From Sphagnum compactum (Eukaryota > Bryophyta > Sphagnopsida > Sphagnales): a stretch of 64,000 bases of DNA. The position numbers were made by a program, and so were the translations under genes. The notes beneath the pieces were generated by a model, which saw nothing but the letters and a program-made list of their open reading frames with translations, did no database searches and was not told the DNA's origin. The stretch is from the NCBI GenBank assembly GCA_965153455.1, contig OZ234495.1:3038001-3102000 (forward strand). Reading direction: 5' to 3'. Of this stretch, positions 21,871 through 35,660 are shown one piece after another; the stretch's first letter is position 1, and each line of letters starts with the position of its first letter.

Positions 21871-22260
21871 GGTACCAAATTGTGGGAAGTGATAAGGTTG
21901 TGAAAGGCAGAGCTAGAAGAGAAGGTGCAAAAACACAAACAGAGATGGGTGAGTGCGGCGATGTGAGAAAGATGAGGAAGACGTGGGGTTTATTATTGGG
22001 ATGCTGGGGATGCAGCGAGGAGGAGGACGAGGAGAAGACGCGGACGAGCGGGCGGCTATGGCCTGTCAAGAACTGACGCGGAACGTGGTAGCTCTGGCGC
22101 TGTAGATGACTCTCAGTGTGGGACCCCTGACGACCCAACCCCCCCCCCGAAACCTTTTTTTACTTTTTCTACAGGAAAGTCGTTGAGGGTCCCAAAGTCT
22201 TATGTTTGGGGGGGGGGGGGGGGGGACGGGAGTGCTTGACCCCTGACCCCCTCTCCCCCA
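21871..22260. other. GC-rich upstream flank with G and C homopolymer tracts
   Basis: This flank of the phytocyanin gene is less AT-rich than the rest of the window. It holds a GA-rich part (about 21940-22070), a run of ten C (about 22139-22148) and a run of 18 G at 22208-22225, followed by CCCC-rich sequence. The G run could form a quadruplex and is a likely sequencing and replication-slippage site. No coding frame here looks real. Confidence 0.6.
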
Positions 22261-22699
22261 GCCCCATACGGCACATACTACCTCAATGGTTAAATTGGTC
22301 CCCAAAATGAATTAGGAAATCAGTTCCAGAGTTTTTGGTTTTTGGGGGTGTGAAATTTCGTCAAAATAAATAAATAAAAGATGAAGAATGCTTTCCCCCC
22401 CCTACCCCCTCTCTCAAGCAAAGTAAAGAAATTTTATTAAATCTCAATATGAAATGCTGAAACTCAGCATTTAATGCACCAGGTTCGACAGTAATTATAA
22501 TAGTTGTACAGGTAGAGGCAGTGAAAATATACGTACCAGCAATGGAGGCAGGCGCTCAGGAAAAAAGGAAAGACGAGATGAAACTCAGTTTACCAACAAA
22601 TATCTAACTGGAATAAACTTTTGGAATCGTAAAATCTTCATTCCTAGTTACGTGTTTGATGCCATATTATGCTGAAACTGGCCATTCTCGCCCCCTAAT

Positions 22700-25600
22700 T
22701 GCGTGACTTTATGGATAATCTAATAAACTCAAACTGTGTGAAACTCCTTTGGGATTATAAATAGGCTGAGGTTAACAGTGTCCTTCAAGAGAGCCAGTGC
22801 AAAGAAACAACTGCTTTTGATTGTCCAACAATGATGATTGGCCCGGAGGGTGAGAATTACATAATCTTCGATATTAAAGTTACTCGCAAAGTAAAGAACA
22901 CATAGCACCCGTTGAAAATTTCTTAAAAACCATGAAAAAAAATTTACATTAGGCTTTTTTGGGGGACTGAAACTCAGAAGAGCACCATAAAATTTCACTA
23001 CTTTGCAGATAACAATAATGCAGGTTGAAAAAAGGGGGCTCAAAAGAACGACAACTGTACGAACAACACTACTAGCACGCGATCCACTTTTCTCATGTTT
23101 ATGAGTGGGGATGGGGGAGTACGTAACATTGCATGTAGGATGATTAAATATCGATTAAGGCCCACGTAAGGGGGGGTGTTGGTGGGATGCATGCCCATTA
23201 CAAGGCACTTGTTGGAAATGATCGAGGAAAGATATTAACTTAGTAAAATATGTCATACATTCAACTTAGATAATGACAATGGACACTAAATCCTAATAGG
23301 TGCCCTCCTAAACTAAACTATAGGAAAAAATATGGAACACCTTCCTAGGCTCTGACTCACCCATCATAGGCTTCTCTACAAACACATGCTTGAAATTAGT
23401 CTAGAGCTCCTTTCACATTAACAGCAATGGCTCTTTTTTTTTTCTTCCTTCAAGGTGTTTGTATAGTGTGAAAGGATTCAATGCATGCTCATGGTGTATA
23501 TAGGTAGTTCTACCCTAACTAATCTCATGCCCCTTACAAAAGATATTGTTGTTGCCATGTGGCCTTCACTAGATTTTTTTGCTTACCCCATGTTTCAAGG
23601 CAGAAATCAATCAAGAGATCATACCTAAGACTAACAATGAGCACTTCTCTGTCAAAATTTTATATTTAATAAAAAAAAAGTAAATTTACTTTATTTTTTA
23701 GAATTTCAACAATTGAGGAATAAGTATTGCCAAGTACACATTATTGTGTTGTGTATTTTTTAATACTGACCTAGTGGTTGGAACAATACGCGACATTTCA
23801 CAAGTTCGGGAATTTGATTCTCAAGAATTTTGACAAAATATTGATATCCTTTTTTCCTTTTTTTCAGCTAGAACTTTTACCAATTTATTTTTGGCCAAAC
23901 ATCAATTGTAGGCATGATATTCATTTTAAGACTAACAATAAACTATTTTTCAATCATTTTTAATCCTTTTAGGGTCTCACTTGGCTTATTTCCACTCATT
24001 GAATTTTTTGAGCATGGATTGACTTGGACTAGTGTTTCCTTGTTTTTCCATTTTGTGATATTTGCTGAATTGGCTATTTTCCATAAGAAGGTTTAGTCAA
24101 ATTTGGCTATAAATGGGATATGAAAGTAAAACCATTTAAAGCATTCCTTCTATATTGTTGGTTACCTACTGGAAGCTAATGTAGACATCTAATATTTCTA
24201 TTATTACTATTTCAAATCCGACCTATTAAAAGCCCTCTAAAATAATTTTTTATATTTTATTTAAATTTTCAAAATTTTGAAGTTTTGCTGAAAACAAACT
24301 TTTGCTACACAAATATCAAAATAAAGGTGTAAAATACGTGAGGTTCATGCCATGATATTTTTACAATATTTTTTCTTGACTTTACTACGTAATTACATTT
24401 CATATTACTTCATTTGGTATTACTATTTTTGATTGACTTTAGATAAGTATTTTACATACATATATGTGCTGAAAGATGACCTAATTTTGTCCATAAGGTG
24501 CAAAGCTACTCTTAGCATTAAGAGGGTCATAAACCCAAAGTGAATGGGTAAATCCTTCACCCAAAAAAGGCCATGTCCCCAACAACAAACACAATGTTCA
24601 TTGGCTCACTCTTTCACAAACTAATTTGTACCCTGATTGATCTTCTATACTTTCCCAATTAAATAAATACCCCTTTTTTTTTTCCCCCAAATTTACCAAT
24701 GATGAGAATAATGACCACCTTTAGGGCCAAGTCTGGACAACATGCACCATGATAAGTAAGACAACCATTGTGGTTCCCAAATTTGTTTCCATTGATGTAA
24801 TGTACCAACTCTTTTGGTAGTTGTTGCCAAAGTTCCCCAATGGAATCCTTCAAAAGTCCCCACATGATGTGCTCCTCCCAATGTTTTGGGGTTCCCCCGA
24901 AAAATTGAATCAAAAATAGTTCTATGATTGGTTTTGTTCAATGCTAAAAAGTTTGCCATACGTTTCCGAAAAATATCATGCATTTTTTATCACAAAGGAG
25001 GCACCGTATAATTTTCTTCTTAGTGTATGTGGAGGGCAACTTACCCTTGATACTACTAAATGTGGGTCCCTTGCTTAGTAGAGCCTCCACCTCCAATTGG
25101 ACCCTTGCTCCCGGAACACCTCCCCCCTTCTATGACCTTCCCCAACACAAAATATAGTTCAATATAAGTCTAAGTCTAAGTCTAAGTCAGCAATCCACTA
25201 CCCGGGAAGAAAATTCAAGACCCGTTGTAAGCTTTGGCCTAAGGCAATACTTGACGGTCACAAAGCTTACCAATCGTACACTCCCCAAACCGACCCGAAT
25301 TCACTAGCACTTGTTACTAGGCATTTTACTCACAAAAAATCAATCTTGTTGTAATTTACGAGAGATTCGTCAATACCCAAAGTGTGAGACCAACAAGGTC
25401 CTTTTGAGACTTGACTATGGGGGGGGGGGAAAAACACAAGTCAGGTCAGCTTTGAACTTCAAAGGTCATCATCTTTTTGCCCACAAATTGGTGGTACAAA
25501 GTGAAAGAAACTTGTATAATAAGAACAAAACAAAGCCTATCAAGCTCTCCTCCAATGTGTGTGTGTGTGTGATTTCAACCATCCAAAAAGCACACAAGAA

Positions 25601-26040
25601 ACCCACCAAACAAGTGCTTCTAGAGAAGGAGGAAAAACAAAACCCCAATCAAAGTTCAACCTTGACCCAATAGGGTGGTTAGAGAATACATGATTTTGAG
25701 AAGGATCTTCTTGTCATGGGAGGACAATTTCAATCATGTGGGTCAAATATATGAACATGATGAGTCATGGCTATTTAATTTAAGGCAATAAATTAGTTTT
25801 GTCCAACTTTGAAAAGGAACAAAAAAAACATTGACTTTCATGTGTACAAGGAGGAGGAAAAACACACACATTTTCTTGGGCTCCAACAACCCACATACTA
25901 TTTCCTTTCCAAAAAAGTGGGCTTGTAACCCTAAACCCTTCCTCAACCCTAAACCCTAATATTATGATTTGGGAAGCAACTAGTAGTTCCAAACCCTACC
26001 CAGACAACTTTCAGTCATGGTGCTCAAATATAGAGTTGAG
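22700..26040. other. intergenic DNA with two unassigned minus-strand frames
   Basis: Open minus-strand stretches at 22729-23043 and 24659-24983 (two overlapping frames, one with HINGNK-like and GKFGGKK segments) show no family I recognise. The 25.0-25.7 kb part is GC-richer, with CCGACCCGAATTCACTAGC-like sequence that could be LTR debris. CCCTAAACCC-like bases occur at 25930-25960. Confidence 0.45.
25166..25188 (+). repeat. (TCTAAG)n short tandem repeat
   Basis: About four units of TCTAAG within a stretch that also contains GCTTTGGCC and CCCGGGAAG; it lies in a GC-richer 25.0-25.7 kb segment. Confidence 0.85.
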
Positions 26041-26085
26041 GTGAAATCTGCAGTATCCACCCTAATTAGGGTTAACTTGTAGATC

Positions 26086-26430
26086 CTAACCATCCTAACC
26101 AAAGGTAATTGGACACTTCTTAACCATCCTAACCAAAGGTAATTGGACATATCTTAACCATCCTAATTAGAGGTAATTTGGATATATCTTAACCATCCTA
26201 ACCAAAGGTAATTGGACATATCTTAACCATCCTAACCAAAGGTACTTGGACATATCTTAACCATCCTAACCAAAGGTACTTGGACATATCTTAACCATCC
26301 TAACCAAAGGTAATTGGACATATCTTAACCATCCTAACCAAAGGTAATTGGACATATCTTAACCATCCTAACTAGAGGTAATTTGGACATATCTTAACCA
26401 TGCTAACCAGAGGTAATTTGGACATATCTT
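26086..26430 (+). repeat. 34-bp tandem array, about ten copies
   Basis: Unit TAACCATCCTAACCAAAGGT followed by AATTGGACATATCT, spaced 34-35 bases. A few copies read TAATTAGAGG or CTAGAGG in place of CAAAGG, and these have an extra T in AATTTGG. A typical local minisatellite. Confidence 0.93.
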
Positions 26431-26889
26431 TTGCAAGCATTCATGGAGTTGGAGTTGGGAAAGTTGCATGCCCTAATCATGTACAAAAAGGTTTTAAAAC
26501 TAAAATGAAAAGGCCAAATGTGAAACATTGAAGGGCCAATGGGGATAGCTTTGTGCTTGCTAAATCCTTTGAATTGTGAGGTAATAATAATTCAATTAAT
26601 TGTTGAGTATGTAAATACATATATTTACATACTCACAATGTGCACACCAAACTTAGCAAGTGCAAAGAACTACTTTATTTTTCCATTGTTTTTCACTTTG
26701 TACTATGTGTGGCCATAGTGCACACTACATAAATGATTTATTATTATTATTTCAACTCAGATTCTGAAGTCTAAATTATAATGGGAAAAGGTACATATGT
26801 CCTTTTATTATTGTATGAATACATATCATTGTGTGTACATGAATATTTTCTCATATTATTTTGAATTTTTCTCTAGTAATATGAATGAA

Positions 26890-27491
26890 AAAAAGCCTAG
26901 GTAACTTACAATAAAAAGCTTAGGTAGACTAAGGTAAAAGACTTAAGTAAATCAAAAATTTAGGTAACTTAGGGTAAAAAGCTTAGGTAACCTAGAGTAA
27001 AAAATCTAAATAACTTTCGAATCTTAAAATAAAAAGCCTAGGTAGCCTAGGGTAAAAGACCTAGTAACTTATGAAACTTGAAATTAAAAAATTTAAATAG
27101 GCTACAAATGGAGAATTTTTATAAAATTTTCATAAATTTTCTCCAAAAACATTATGAATTATAAACATTAATAAACAAAAACATTAGATTACCCTATGCT
27201 ACCTAAGGTTTTTGATTTACCTAAGCCTTTTACTTTAGGCTAACTAGGTTTTTTATTGTAGGTTACTTAGACTATTTTCTTTTAAGATGCATAGGTGACC
27301 TAAGCTTTTTATCCTAGGCTACCTAAGCTTTTTGATTTACCTAAGCCTTTTTACCTTAGGCTACTTAAGCTTTTTATTGTAAGTTACCTAGGTTTTTTTA
27401 TCCTAAGTTACTTAAATTTGTTATTTACTTAAGCCTTTTACCTTAAGCTACCTAAGTTTTTTTACTATAGGTTACCTAAACTTTTTACCGC
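26890..27491. repeat. degenerate CCTAGG-type low-complexity repeats
   Basis: Short motifs such as GGTAACTTAG, AAAAGCCTAGG, CTACCTAAGCTTTTT and TTACCTAGG recur at irregular spacing. The dominant orientation switches near 27150: GGTAA-AAGCCTAGG before it, TTACC-CTAGGCTTTT after it. This could be an old inverted duplication of a satellite. Confidence 0.7.
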
Positions 27492-27775
27492 AGGTTACCT
27501 AGGCTATTTGTCCCAAGATTCTTAGGTTACCTAGGCTTTTTACTATAGGTTACTTAATTGTTTTACCCTAGGTTACCTAGGCTATTTATCCCAAGATTCC
27601 TAGGTTACCTAGGCTTTTTATTATAGGTTACTTAATTTTTTTACCTTAGGTTACCTAGGCTATTTATCCCAAGATTCCTAGGTTACCTAGGCTTTTTACT
27701 ATAGGTTACTTAATCTTTTTACCCTAGGTTACCTAGGCTATTTATCCCAAGATTCCTAGGCTACCTAGATTTTTT
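27492..27775 (+). repeat. 78-bp tandem array, four copies
   Basis: Unit: AGGTTACCTAGGCTATTTAT, CCCAAGATTCCTAGGTTACC, TAGGCTTTTTACTATAGG, TTACTTAATTTTTTTACCCT. Copies start at 27492, 27570, 27648 and 27726, exactly 78 apart. The unit itself is built of short CCTAGG-centred subrepeats. Confidence 0.9.
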
Positions 27776-27829
27776 ATTTTAGGGCCTTAGGCTACCTAGG
27801 CATTTTATTTAAAGATTTTGAGGACAAGG

Positions 27830-30800
27830 CATGGCCATTTTGGTATTCCATAGACCTCCACCTTGGTGGGGGCTAGTGTTTCATCAATTAAAAAATAGGA
27901 GTTTGCATCATAATTTTTTGGAAGAACAATCTTTACATTTTTCATTCGTTAACACATTCTTCATTTGGAGGATGGGCATTAGAGAGTCCCCACATTGGGG
28001 GGGATGTTGGCAAGAATATCCCATTATTGAATACTTTGTTGTCTAAATTATGAGATTGTTTTACCTTTCACGTGGCATCGTGGAAACTAACACATGCATG
28101 ACCTAAGCATAAAAAAGAACAAGAAGAGAACATGGCAAAATAGAAAAAATTCAAGCAAAACAATGTCTACAAGGATTATTCAAGAGGCATTTAAGCATAC
28201 TTAAATTTTGTCAATGTTAATTAATTAGTATTAATTATTAAAATATTTGTTAAACATGTATTAAGTATAATTTTGATTTTTGTAAGTGTCAATTAATATT
28301 TTGTACATGTTAATTAATTAGACAGAAAATTGATATTAAAATTAACTATTATTGAATAGTTATTATTTGAATTAATTAATATTTTGGGTTAGGTAACTAC
28401 TTTAGTTATTAATAATCACTTTGCCTATATAAATAAATGAGTTTGAAACTATTGTTATTCCTTTTCATTTGGTAATCCATGCATATTGAAAATGTCTTGT
28501 TATTTTTAAATTTTAAATTTACTTGTTTGGATATTTTTAAAAATAAAAGGGTTCTTGCATGTATTGCTAAAAGTGTGAAATTGTTCTACATTAACAACAT
28601 TGTTGGCTTCTTTATCATATTTGCACTTCTTTGATACATCCATGACCTCATTTTAGAAACTTATTCTAATCCCAACTTGAAGTCCACACACCTTCTAAAA
28701 TAATGGGAGCTAAAGATCAAGCCAAGATGTGCTAGATGGGCTTCCATTTTGCTACAAAATTGAAAACCAAGGATATTTTTTACTAGCGATACCACATGAT
28801 AATCCATGGCAAAAACTCAACATGGACTTTTTCAAGTTCCTTTTTACTCTCACCATTTCAAACAAAAACCACAAAAAAGACACATACCATGTTTAGAACT
28901 TGGTTAACTTAAACCCATTATGCACAACAAATGAAATGTTTCTAACTATTTGTTAAATTGTGATGAAATGAATTGCATTGTGATATTGCAATGTAATTAA
29001 ATTCAACCTAACAAGAGTTGCAATGAATGTGTAAGCTTCCTTACCTTGATGATTGAAAGAGTAAAATTTATTACAAATTTGCCATGGATTTAAAATAAGA
29101 AGAAGACATAACCTAACTTAATTATAATGGTAAGCTCAATTTGAACCTATTGCCACATGGATGTCATTTTCATTAAGCAATGTTTTTGCTCATGTTTTCA
29201 CAAAGTCTATGGTACACTTAAGCTCTCCACTTTATAAAAATTTGATGGAAAATTTATTTTAATTTACTTACATTTACTTTTATAAAAAAATGACATTGTA
29301 AAATAAACCTATTCATATTAATCTATTCAATTGTACCTAATATATATGTATTTTCTTGAATGTTAAAACGTAAAATCAAAAATCATATTAACTTTAATCT
29401 TGTAATCCAATCAAATTACATGTTTGACAATTTTATGAGATTTTTGGGGCATTTTACATTTGACAACCCCATAAAACTATACATGTTGGTCTATTTGATT
29501 GTGCTTTTGTGCCTTGCCATTGAAAGCACAAATAAACAAACAACGGTTACACTTGTAATGGCTTTTATTACCATGATTACACCCCCATAGTCCTTGCTTC
29601 AAAACTTAAATGTTTTGTTGTTTAATGATTTTGGAGGACCATATCTCCCAAGAAACACTTTTTTTAAAACATGAATTTACTATTAATTTGCAGCCCCCAA
29701 AAATGGGTCGAAACCATTCAAAACATCTACCAAGCAAGAGTAAAAGGACAAACTCTTTAAAGGATTCATATATTTTGATTATCGTCAATCTTAATGAATC
29801 CAAAAATGTCAAATATTTTAAAATATAATAGCCTAGGCCATCATATATATAATCATCAATATTATCCATTTCATGTCCACGTGTATGGTAAAACATGACT
29901 AATAAACAAGTACATATTTAAAACTAAAACTATGATAGAATATTGCTACATTTTAACAAGTTTTGGCCCAAATACCTTTCCAATATCAAGATCTTAAATT
30001 GCAAATGATTTGGTTTCTCAAATTGGCCTTTGAGTGATCAATAATCATTTTGACAAGTTTGTCTCAATCTTTCAAACCTTCATAACTTTCAAGAAACGCA
30101 TGTTTTGGTGTGCAATATGACTATGTGTTTGTTCACATTGAAACATTTTTTAATGCTTAAAAATCATTTGATTCAAATATTTTTCAACCCTTAAAACTTC
30201 ATTTAGATGATCAAAACTTCTTTAAAATGCTAATCCCCAAAGTGTGAATGCAACTTGGAATCTTGAAAATAAAAAAAAAATTTTATGACACACTTCTTAA
30301 TTTTTCTGAAAATTATTTTAACATGTTCCCTTCAGCCATTTATATGTTGCAAACTAGCATGACTTGAAATTGTCAATTTTTCTTTATTTTAAAAAGGTGA
30401 ATTTTCATGATTCTTGAAAATCAATCACAAGTCCAAGTTAGGGTTGCAAGCTTAACTTATTAAAACACCGGACATTTTTAATTAAATGGCTACATATTCC
30501 TTATAAAATATTATACATGCTTCCTTAGGGATTGGTTTAGTTAATGGATATTGAAAGCCAACGATTTGTTAAAAGAATGAACAATTATAATCTAAATGTT
30601 TTATACAACATTGGATTTGAAACTAACAAACTTCCATTTATACCTAGAAGGTAATTTTAAAAGGCCTTGCCCAAACTAGCTCAAAATGTTGGAGATTGGT
30701 CTTTCTAGTAGTCACAACATTTTGAAAATTCCAAATAATGACAAATGTTCTTATAAATACTAAATTTAAATAATCAACTACAAATAATGTATGTTACAAG
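27830..30800. other. AT-rich intergenic DNA
   Basis: No element ends or coding motifs found. TTAATTAATATT-type sequence at 28200-28400. Frames at 27831-28046, 29360-29590 and 29606-29896 are unconvincing. Confidence 0.55.
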
Positions 30801-31739
30801 CATTAAGAAAAAAAATTAATTATTTAATTGATTGAAATATAATGCCACATGTCTAATTAAAAGCATCATGTTTTATTGTTTTATCCAAGAATCACAATGA
30901 CTAAAAAAGAGGGTCAACCCATGAACAAATAGATGAGGACACAAAATATTTTTGGAATGTTTTTTACATATTAGGGTATTTAGTTTTTGCATGCCAAACC
31001 ACTAGTTTACTTGTCATGGATTAAAAGAGGGGAGTTTTTTTTTTCCCCTCCTTACCAATTTCCATTCTTGGCATTAGTTGTTGCACCTCACTTTTTTGTT
31101 CGTTGTTATTCACTTGATTTTCAGGTGAGAGTATCAACACTAGTTCAATCAAGATTTACAAAAATACAATTACATGACAAACCGAAAAAAAGTCTCATAA
31201 AAGTATGTTGTATGTGAAATGGGAAAAAAAACAATAATTGCAAAAATGGAACAAGGGAACACTTCTATTCAAAAAGAATCAATAGCACAAAGATTGTTGG
31301 TATATTAACACTAAGGATCAATTTGTTCAATTTTATATGAATTTAGGAATTTTTATTGTCATTTATGGTGCAAGAAGCCAATTAAATTCAAAAGCTTGAA
31401 AATGCAACATCATGGCATTCTTGGACTTCTCCATCAACTTGTCAACCATAACACACAAAAGCAAATCACTTGCATGCAAATTTGTCATTAATTACACCAT
31501 AACTAAGATGTATGCTATAAATTCATTTATTTTTACAATACATGTAATTGAAATGACTTTGAATTCTTGAATCAAAAAAATTGTCTTTAATCCAAGGAAA
31601 CTCTAAATTAGGTTTGCACCTAAAAAACTTTAAGATGCATCTGAATAATAATTCCAATGGTAATCAACTTTAGATAATCACAATTATGAAAGCCAAAGAA
31701 CTTTCCAATTACAATATTGATTTGTAAAACATAAAGAAC

Positions 31740-32360
31740 GATTTTAACTAATTAGTGGATTGAAAGTTAGTGACACATGTCTAATGAAAGCCATCATGTT
31801 CTTTTGTTTTATTGACAATTAGTAAAGTAGATCAATCCAACAAAAAAAAATCATAACACAATATTTGATTAGAAGACACAACATTACCAAAAATATAATC
31901 AATAAATTCTTTTAAGTGATAAATCATATGACTTTTTAATCTCCTTCACCTACTTTCGTTCCCACCATTTTATGGTTTACCTCATATTCCTCCCTTTACT
32001 ATTCTTCATTTGTTTGTTTGCAGAGTTTCAAAACAAGTCAATTTAAAACAAACAACATTTAAATGATGATATTATCCATTGAAAACCAATCTAGCAAGTA
32101 CAATAAAATGTAGGCATAATTAATCATTTAAAAAAATGGAGACCAATTGCAAGATTAGAGAAGACAATCCCCACTAATTAAAATAAATTGAATGGCATGA
32201 CCATAGATGCAATAAGAAGAAGGAATTAAACTAACTAGTTTTTTAAAGATCCATGATTTCCAATCATCTCTTATGTAAAAAATAAAACAAATACAAAAAG
32301 CAAGGTTGTCCAAACAACATCTAGGTTTGAATTTAACAAACTATTTTTCATAACAATAAA
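31740..32360 (+). repeat. 620-bp dispersed repeat, copy 1
   Basis: Collinear with 53130-53785 in the same orientation. Landmarks are ACATGTCTAATGAAA, CATCATGTT, TCCTTCACCTACTT, CCATTTTATG, TTTAAAACAAACAACATTT, CCAATCTAGCAAGT, AAGAAGAAGGAATTAAACTA and CATCCAAACAACATC-like blocks. The start of the repeat also appears at about 30820-30890. Confidence 0.82.
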
Positions 32361-35300
32361 AGTCATTGTATTATTTTGATGTCACAAATGACATCCATTT
32401 ACTAACCCCAACATAGGTCATTAAACATATATTAGGATTTAACAACAAAAAATAAGACTTTTTATAGTTTAATTCTTCTTGAATGGATATTTCATTCATT
32501 TTTTGTTCATTATTCATCCACAATGGATGAAATTTATTTACCACCAATCACATTTTATTCAGTAATAGGTTTTTAGGAAGGTGTTCAAAATGTTTTTTGA
32601 TGAAAGATTAGTAAAAGGTTTTACAATGTGTAGTCATAAAAACAACCCATTCCAAGCATAACTAGTTTTTATTTTACATGTTTTAAAATGGTACATTAAG
32701 TTAATGTTCAAAATGCATGACGTGTTTTTACAACAAGGTTTGGAATGTAAAATTGTAACAATATGATAAATTTGAAATGCACATAATGAATATAAAATAC
32801 CTTAAAGAACTTGTTAAGAATTACATTAATGCTTAAAGCACAATTGAAGCAATGAGATCAATGCAAAAAAAGAAATAACTAGGACTAATCTCAATTTGCC
32901 ACATCAACCTATTAATAGTCATTTGTGACGACATAAAAGAGTTGCATGTGGGTCATGTCATGATGGTTTGACCCTACCTTGAGTTCGCTTTTTATAAAAA
33001 ATACTCTCCTTACCTTTTTTAATTACTCTTAATATTTTAAACATATTTTGAGATATAACCTTAAGTTATTGCCTTGTTCCTTTTATTCATGTTTCTAGTA
33101 TTTTCATGTTAAGAATAAAACTATGTTTTAACACATTTTTGCAATTTTCATCCTTTTGTTTTATATCTTTTTGTGTGTGTTTGGATTTGGGCTTATGCAC
33201 ATGTTATTATAGTTTGCATTAATCAATGTTGGCCAATTCTAGGTTTTTGGTCAAATCTATATCCAAGTTTAAAAATTGAGCCCAACAAGTCTACGTGAAT
33301 TTAAAAATAACCAAGAACTAGACCTAGTGGTTTTACAAGGATCCAAACTAGGCCTCACAATTGGATCCAATGACTTTACACAAATTTGGACCTAGCCAAA
33401 AATACAACCCAATGAGTTTTAAACATTTTTTTATAGGGTTCGGATCATTGGGTTGTGTAGGGGCAAGGTCCTAGGTTTAGATAATGTTTAGGGTTGCTAG
33501 GTTTTATGGTCCTATGTCGAAGTTCTATGGTTTTAAGGTATTAGGTCCTAGCATTAAACTTTTATATATAAGGGTGTTTCCAATGGTAGCACTAAAATGA
33601 CCTTTACAGAAATATGTTTTGATGTTCATTGGGTTGTTCCCTATGTTAGATAAAGGCCCAAATGGGACACATGTGAGTGGAGATTGGAGACCATTGTTGG
33701 TTAATTGTCTCCTATCATTGTCTTTGGGAACATGTTGGTGAACACTTTGGGAACCCATCAAGAAGATAAGGGAACACCATGGGAGCCTTTTGGGAACATT
33801 GGAATCCAAAAAAACCAAAACTATTTAGAATTCAACTTTGGAACCATCCCAAAGAATAAACCAAAACTAGTTTTGACCTAACCCAAAACTGAAGGTTCTT
33901 ATAAAGGTTGGAGTTTTGACTTGTAAAACCCATGATCTTTGGGCAAGAAAATTTGACCTAGGCTTGGAATTGATGGGTTTTAATTTTTGAAAATATTCCC
34001 TAGACTTGGAAACATAGGGTTTTCCATTTTACAAAAAACCCTAGATCCAAACCTAATGCTTCTTGTAAAAACTAAGAATCGACCAATGTTGGTCCTAACC
34101 TTATGCTCATTGGAATATATTGGTCATGATAGATTTCATGTTCAAGACCAAAATGAATGAATTTTTAAGATCTTAATCATACCTATTAGTTTGGTGACCT
34201 TATATAACTTCTAGACCATATATGGCAATCTACATCATGTTGGAAATAAAAAATGACATAAACAAACCATAAAACATTTGATGTGCCAATTACTAAACAA
34301 TTGAAAATAACTACCACCCAAATGACAACTTGATCATTCCAACTTGTGAAAAGATAAAAAAAATCAAGTTTATACCATTGAATCTAAACATTCAAAACAA
34401 ATATTGGTATATCTTTCTAATGAGACAAAAATAAACCCACTAAAATTGTTAGAATAATTTATCAACAAAGAAAAAACAAAGAGGAAAAAATCAAATGAAA
34501 AATAAAACTTCAAAACAAGTGTGGCTCATTAGGATCAAAGAAACCCCTACCACCTTTATCATGAAACATGATATTTTGCCTTCAAAATAATTTAAGAAGG
34601 ATGATGCAAGAAAACAACAACTTAGTGGAATAATTCAACCATTTTTAACAATATGAACATAATATGGATATAAATTGGCCACATCAAAAAAAGAGTTTGC
34701 AACATGTCATCATTTAGGTGCAACTCTTGTAATTGGGGGAGCATAAAACTACATTACAACATTACTACAAAAACTTGGTTTTTTTTGCTAGTAGCAACAC
34801 AACTAAAATGACTTTGTCCAATTGTCTAAAATGATTGACTATGTTCAATTTAATCCAATTAGACTAAAATAAAATCTAATTATATTTTTTTAACTTAAAA
34901 ATTTAGTTATTTAATCAAAATGAAAATAATGTGAAACACATGGAATTGTTTGATTTAACTAATTTGATTAAAATTAGTCATGTAAATATTAATAATCTTT
35001 GAATTGAATACAAATGAAAGTAGATAAGGAATGTCATGTTCTCATTTCTTGTTTACAATGATTAACATAAAATTACAAATAGGTGATAATTCAATTGAAA
35101 TTTAAAAAAATGAAATGTGAAAAAATGGAAGATCAAATGCACACATGAAACTTGAATTAATTTAATGTTTTGAATTCAATTTTTTTTTAAAAAAAAATTA
35201 TAAATTTTAATGCATGTGAATATTAATCATATAATATTACAAGTGAAATTCATTTCATTATGAGGTTTTTAAATTACTTTTAATGAAAATATAATGATTT

Positions 35301-35457
35301 ATTTATTTTCCCAAGTCAAAATATTAAAAATAATACAATGGTTTAATATTTGGAATTTGAAATTCTATGAAGCTACTTTAAAATTAGAATTAAATTAATC
35401 AAACTAATTAAAGATATTTAAGATTCATGGAATAGATTTTAAAATTAAAAAATTAAA
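32361..35457. other. AT-rich intergenic DNA
   Basis: No gene seen. The 33.4-34.1 kb part has loose TTAGGTTTAG/GGTCCTAGG motifs and a GGGAAC-rich stretch (33640-33800). At 34763, ACTACAAAAACTTGG resembles a CACTA end but has no partner. Confidence 0.5.
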
Positions 35458-35660
35458 AAGTAGTGTAAATTTCAATATAAATACAAAATTAAAAATGAGT
35501 TAGATTAAAGAATGATATTTAAGATGTACGTGTAATCCATTTCATCATTTAAAATGAAAAAGTAGTATAAATTTCAATATAACTACAAAATTAAAAAATG
35601 AGTTAGATTAAAGAATGATATTAAAGATGTACATGTAATCCATTTCATCATGAAATTACC
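35458..35660 (+). repeat. two-copy 102-bp tandem duplication
   Basis: The segment AAATTTCAATATA, AAAATGAGTTAGATTAAAGA, ATGATAT, AAGATGTAC, GTGTAATCCATTTCATCAT occurs twice, offset by 102 bases, with very few differences. This indicates a recent local duplication. Confidence 0.9.

Noticed and set aside
21538-21938. Long frames antisense or upstream to phytocyanin exon 1, including a poly-Gln frame
   Set aside because: Created by the (CAG)8 tract and by the GC-rich exon; the phytocyanin frame explains the region.
22729-23043. 104-residue minus-strand open frame
   Set aside because: No family recognised, no start context or neighbouring exon; hydrophobic composition is explained by AT richness.
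24659-24983. Two overlapping minus-strand open frames (84 and 96 residues)
   Set aside because: Neither shows a known domain; two frames open over the same bases argue for chance, though decayed retroelement sequence is possible.
25311-25673. 120-residue plus-strand open frame
   Set aside because: No motif recognised, Lys/Asn-rich, contains a GT microsatellite translation; treated as chance.
26086-26430. Regular array that might suggest CRISPR
   Set aside because: Head-to-tail 34-bp minisatellite without unique spacers, in a eukaryotic context.
29606-29896. 96-residue minus-strand open frame
   Set aside because: Motif-free and overlapped by an open plus-strand frame; no supporting splice or start signals.
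34763-34800. ACTACAAAAACTTGG resembling a CACTA terminus
   Set aside because: First base is T not C, no inverse partner was found, and the flanking triplet matches neither other end.
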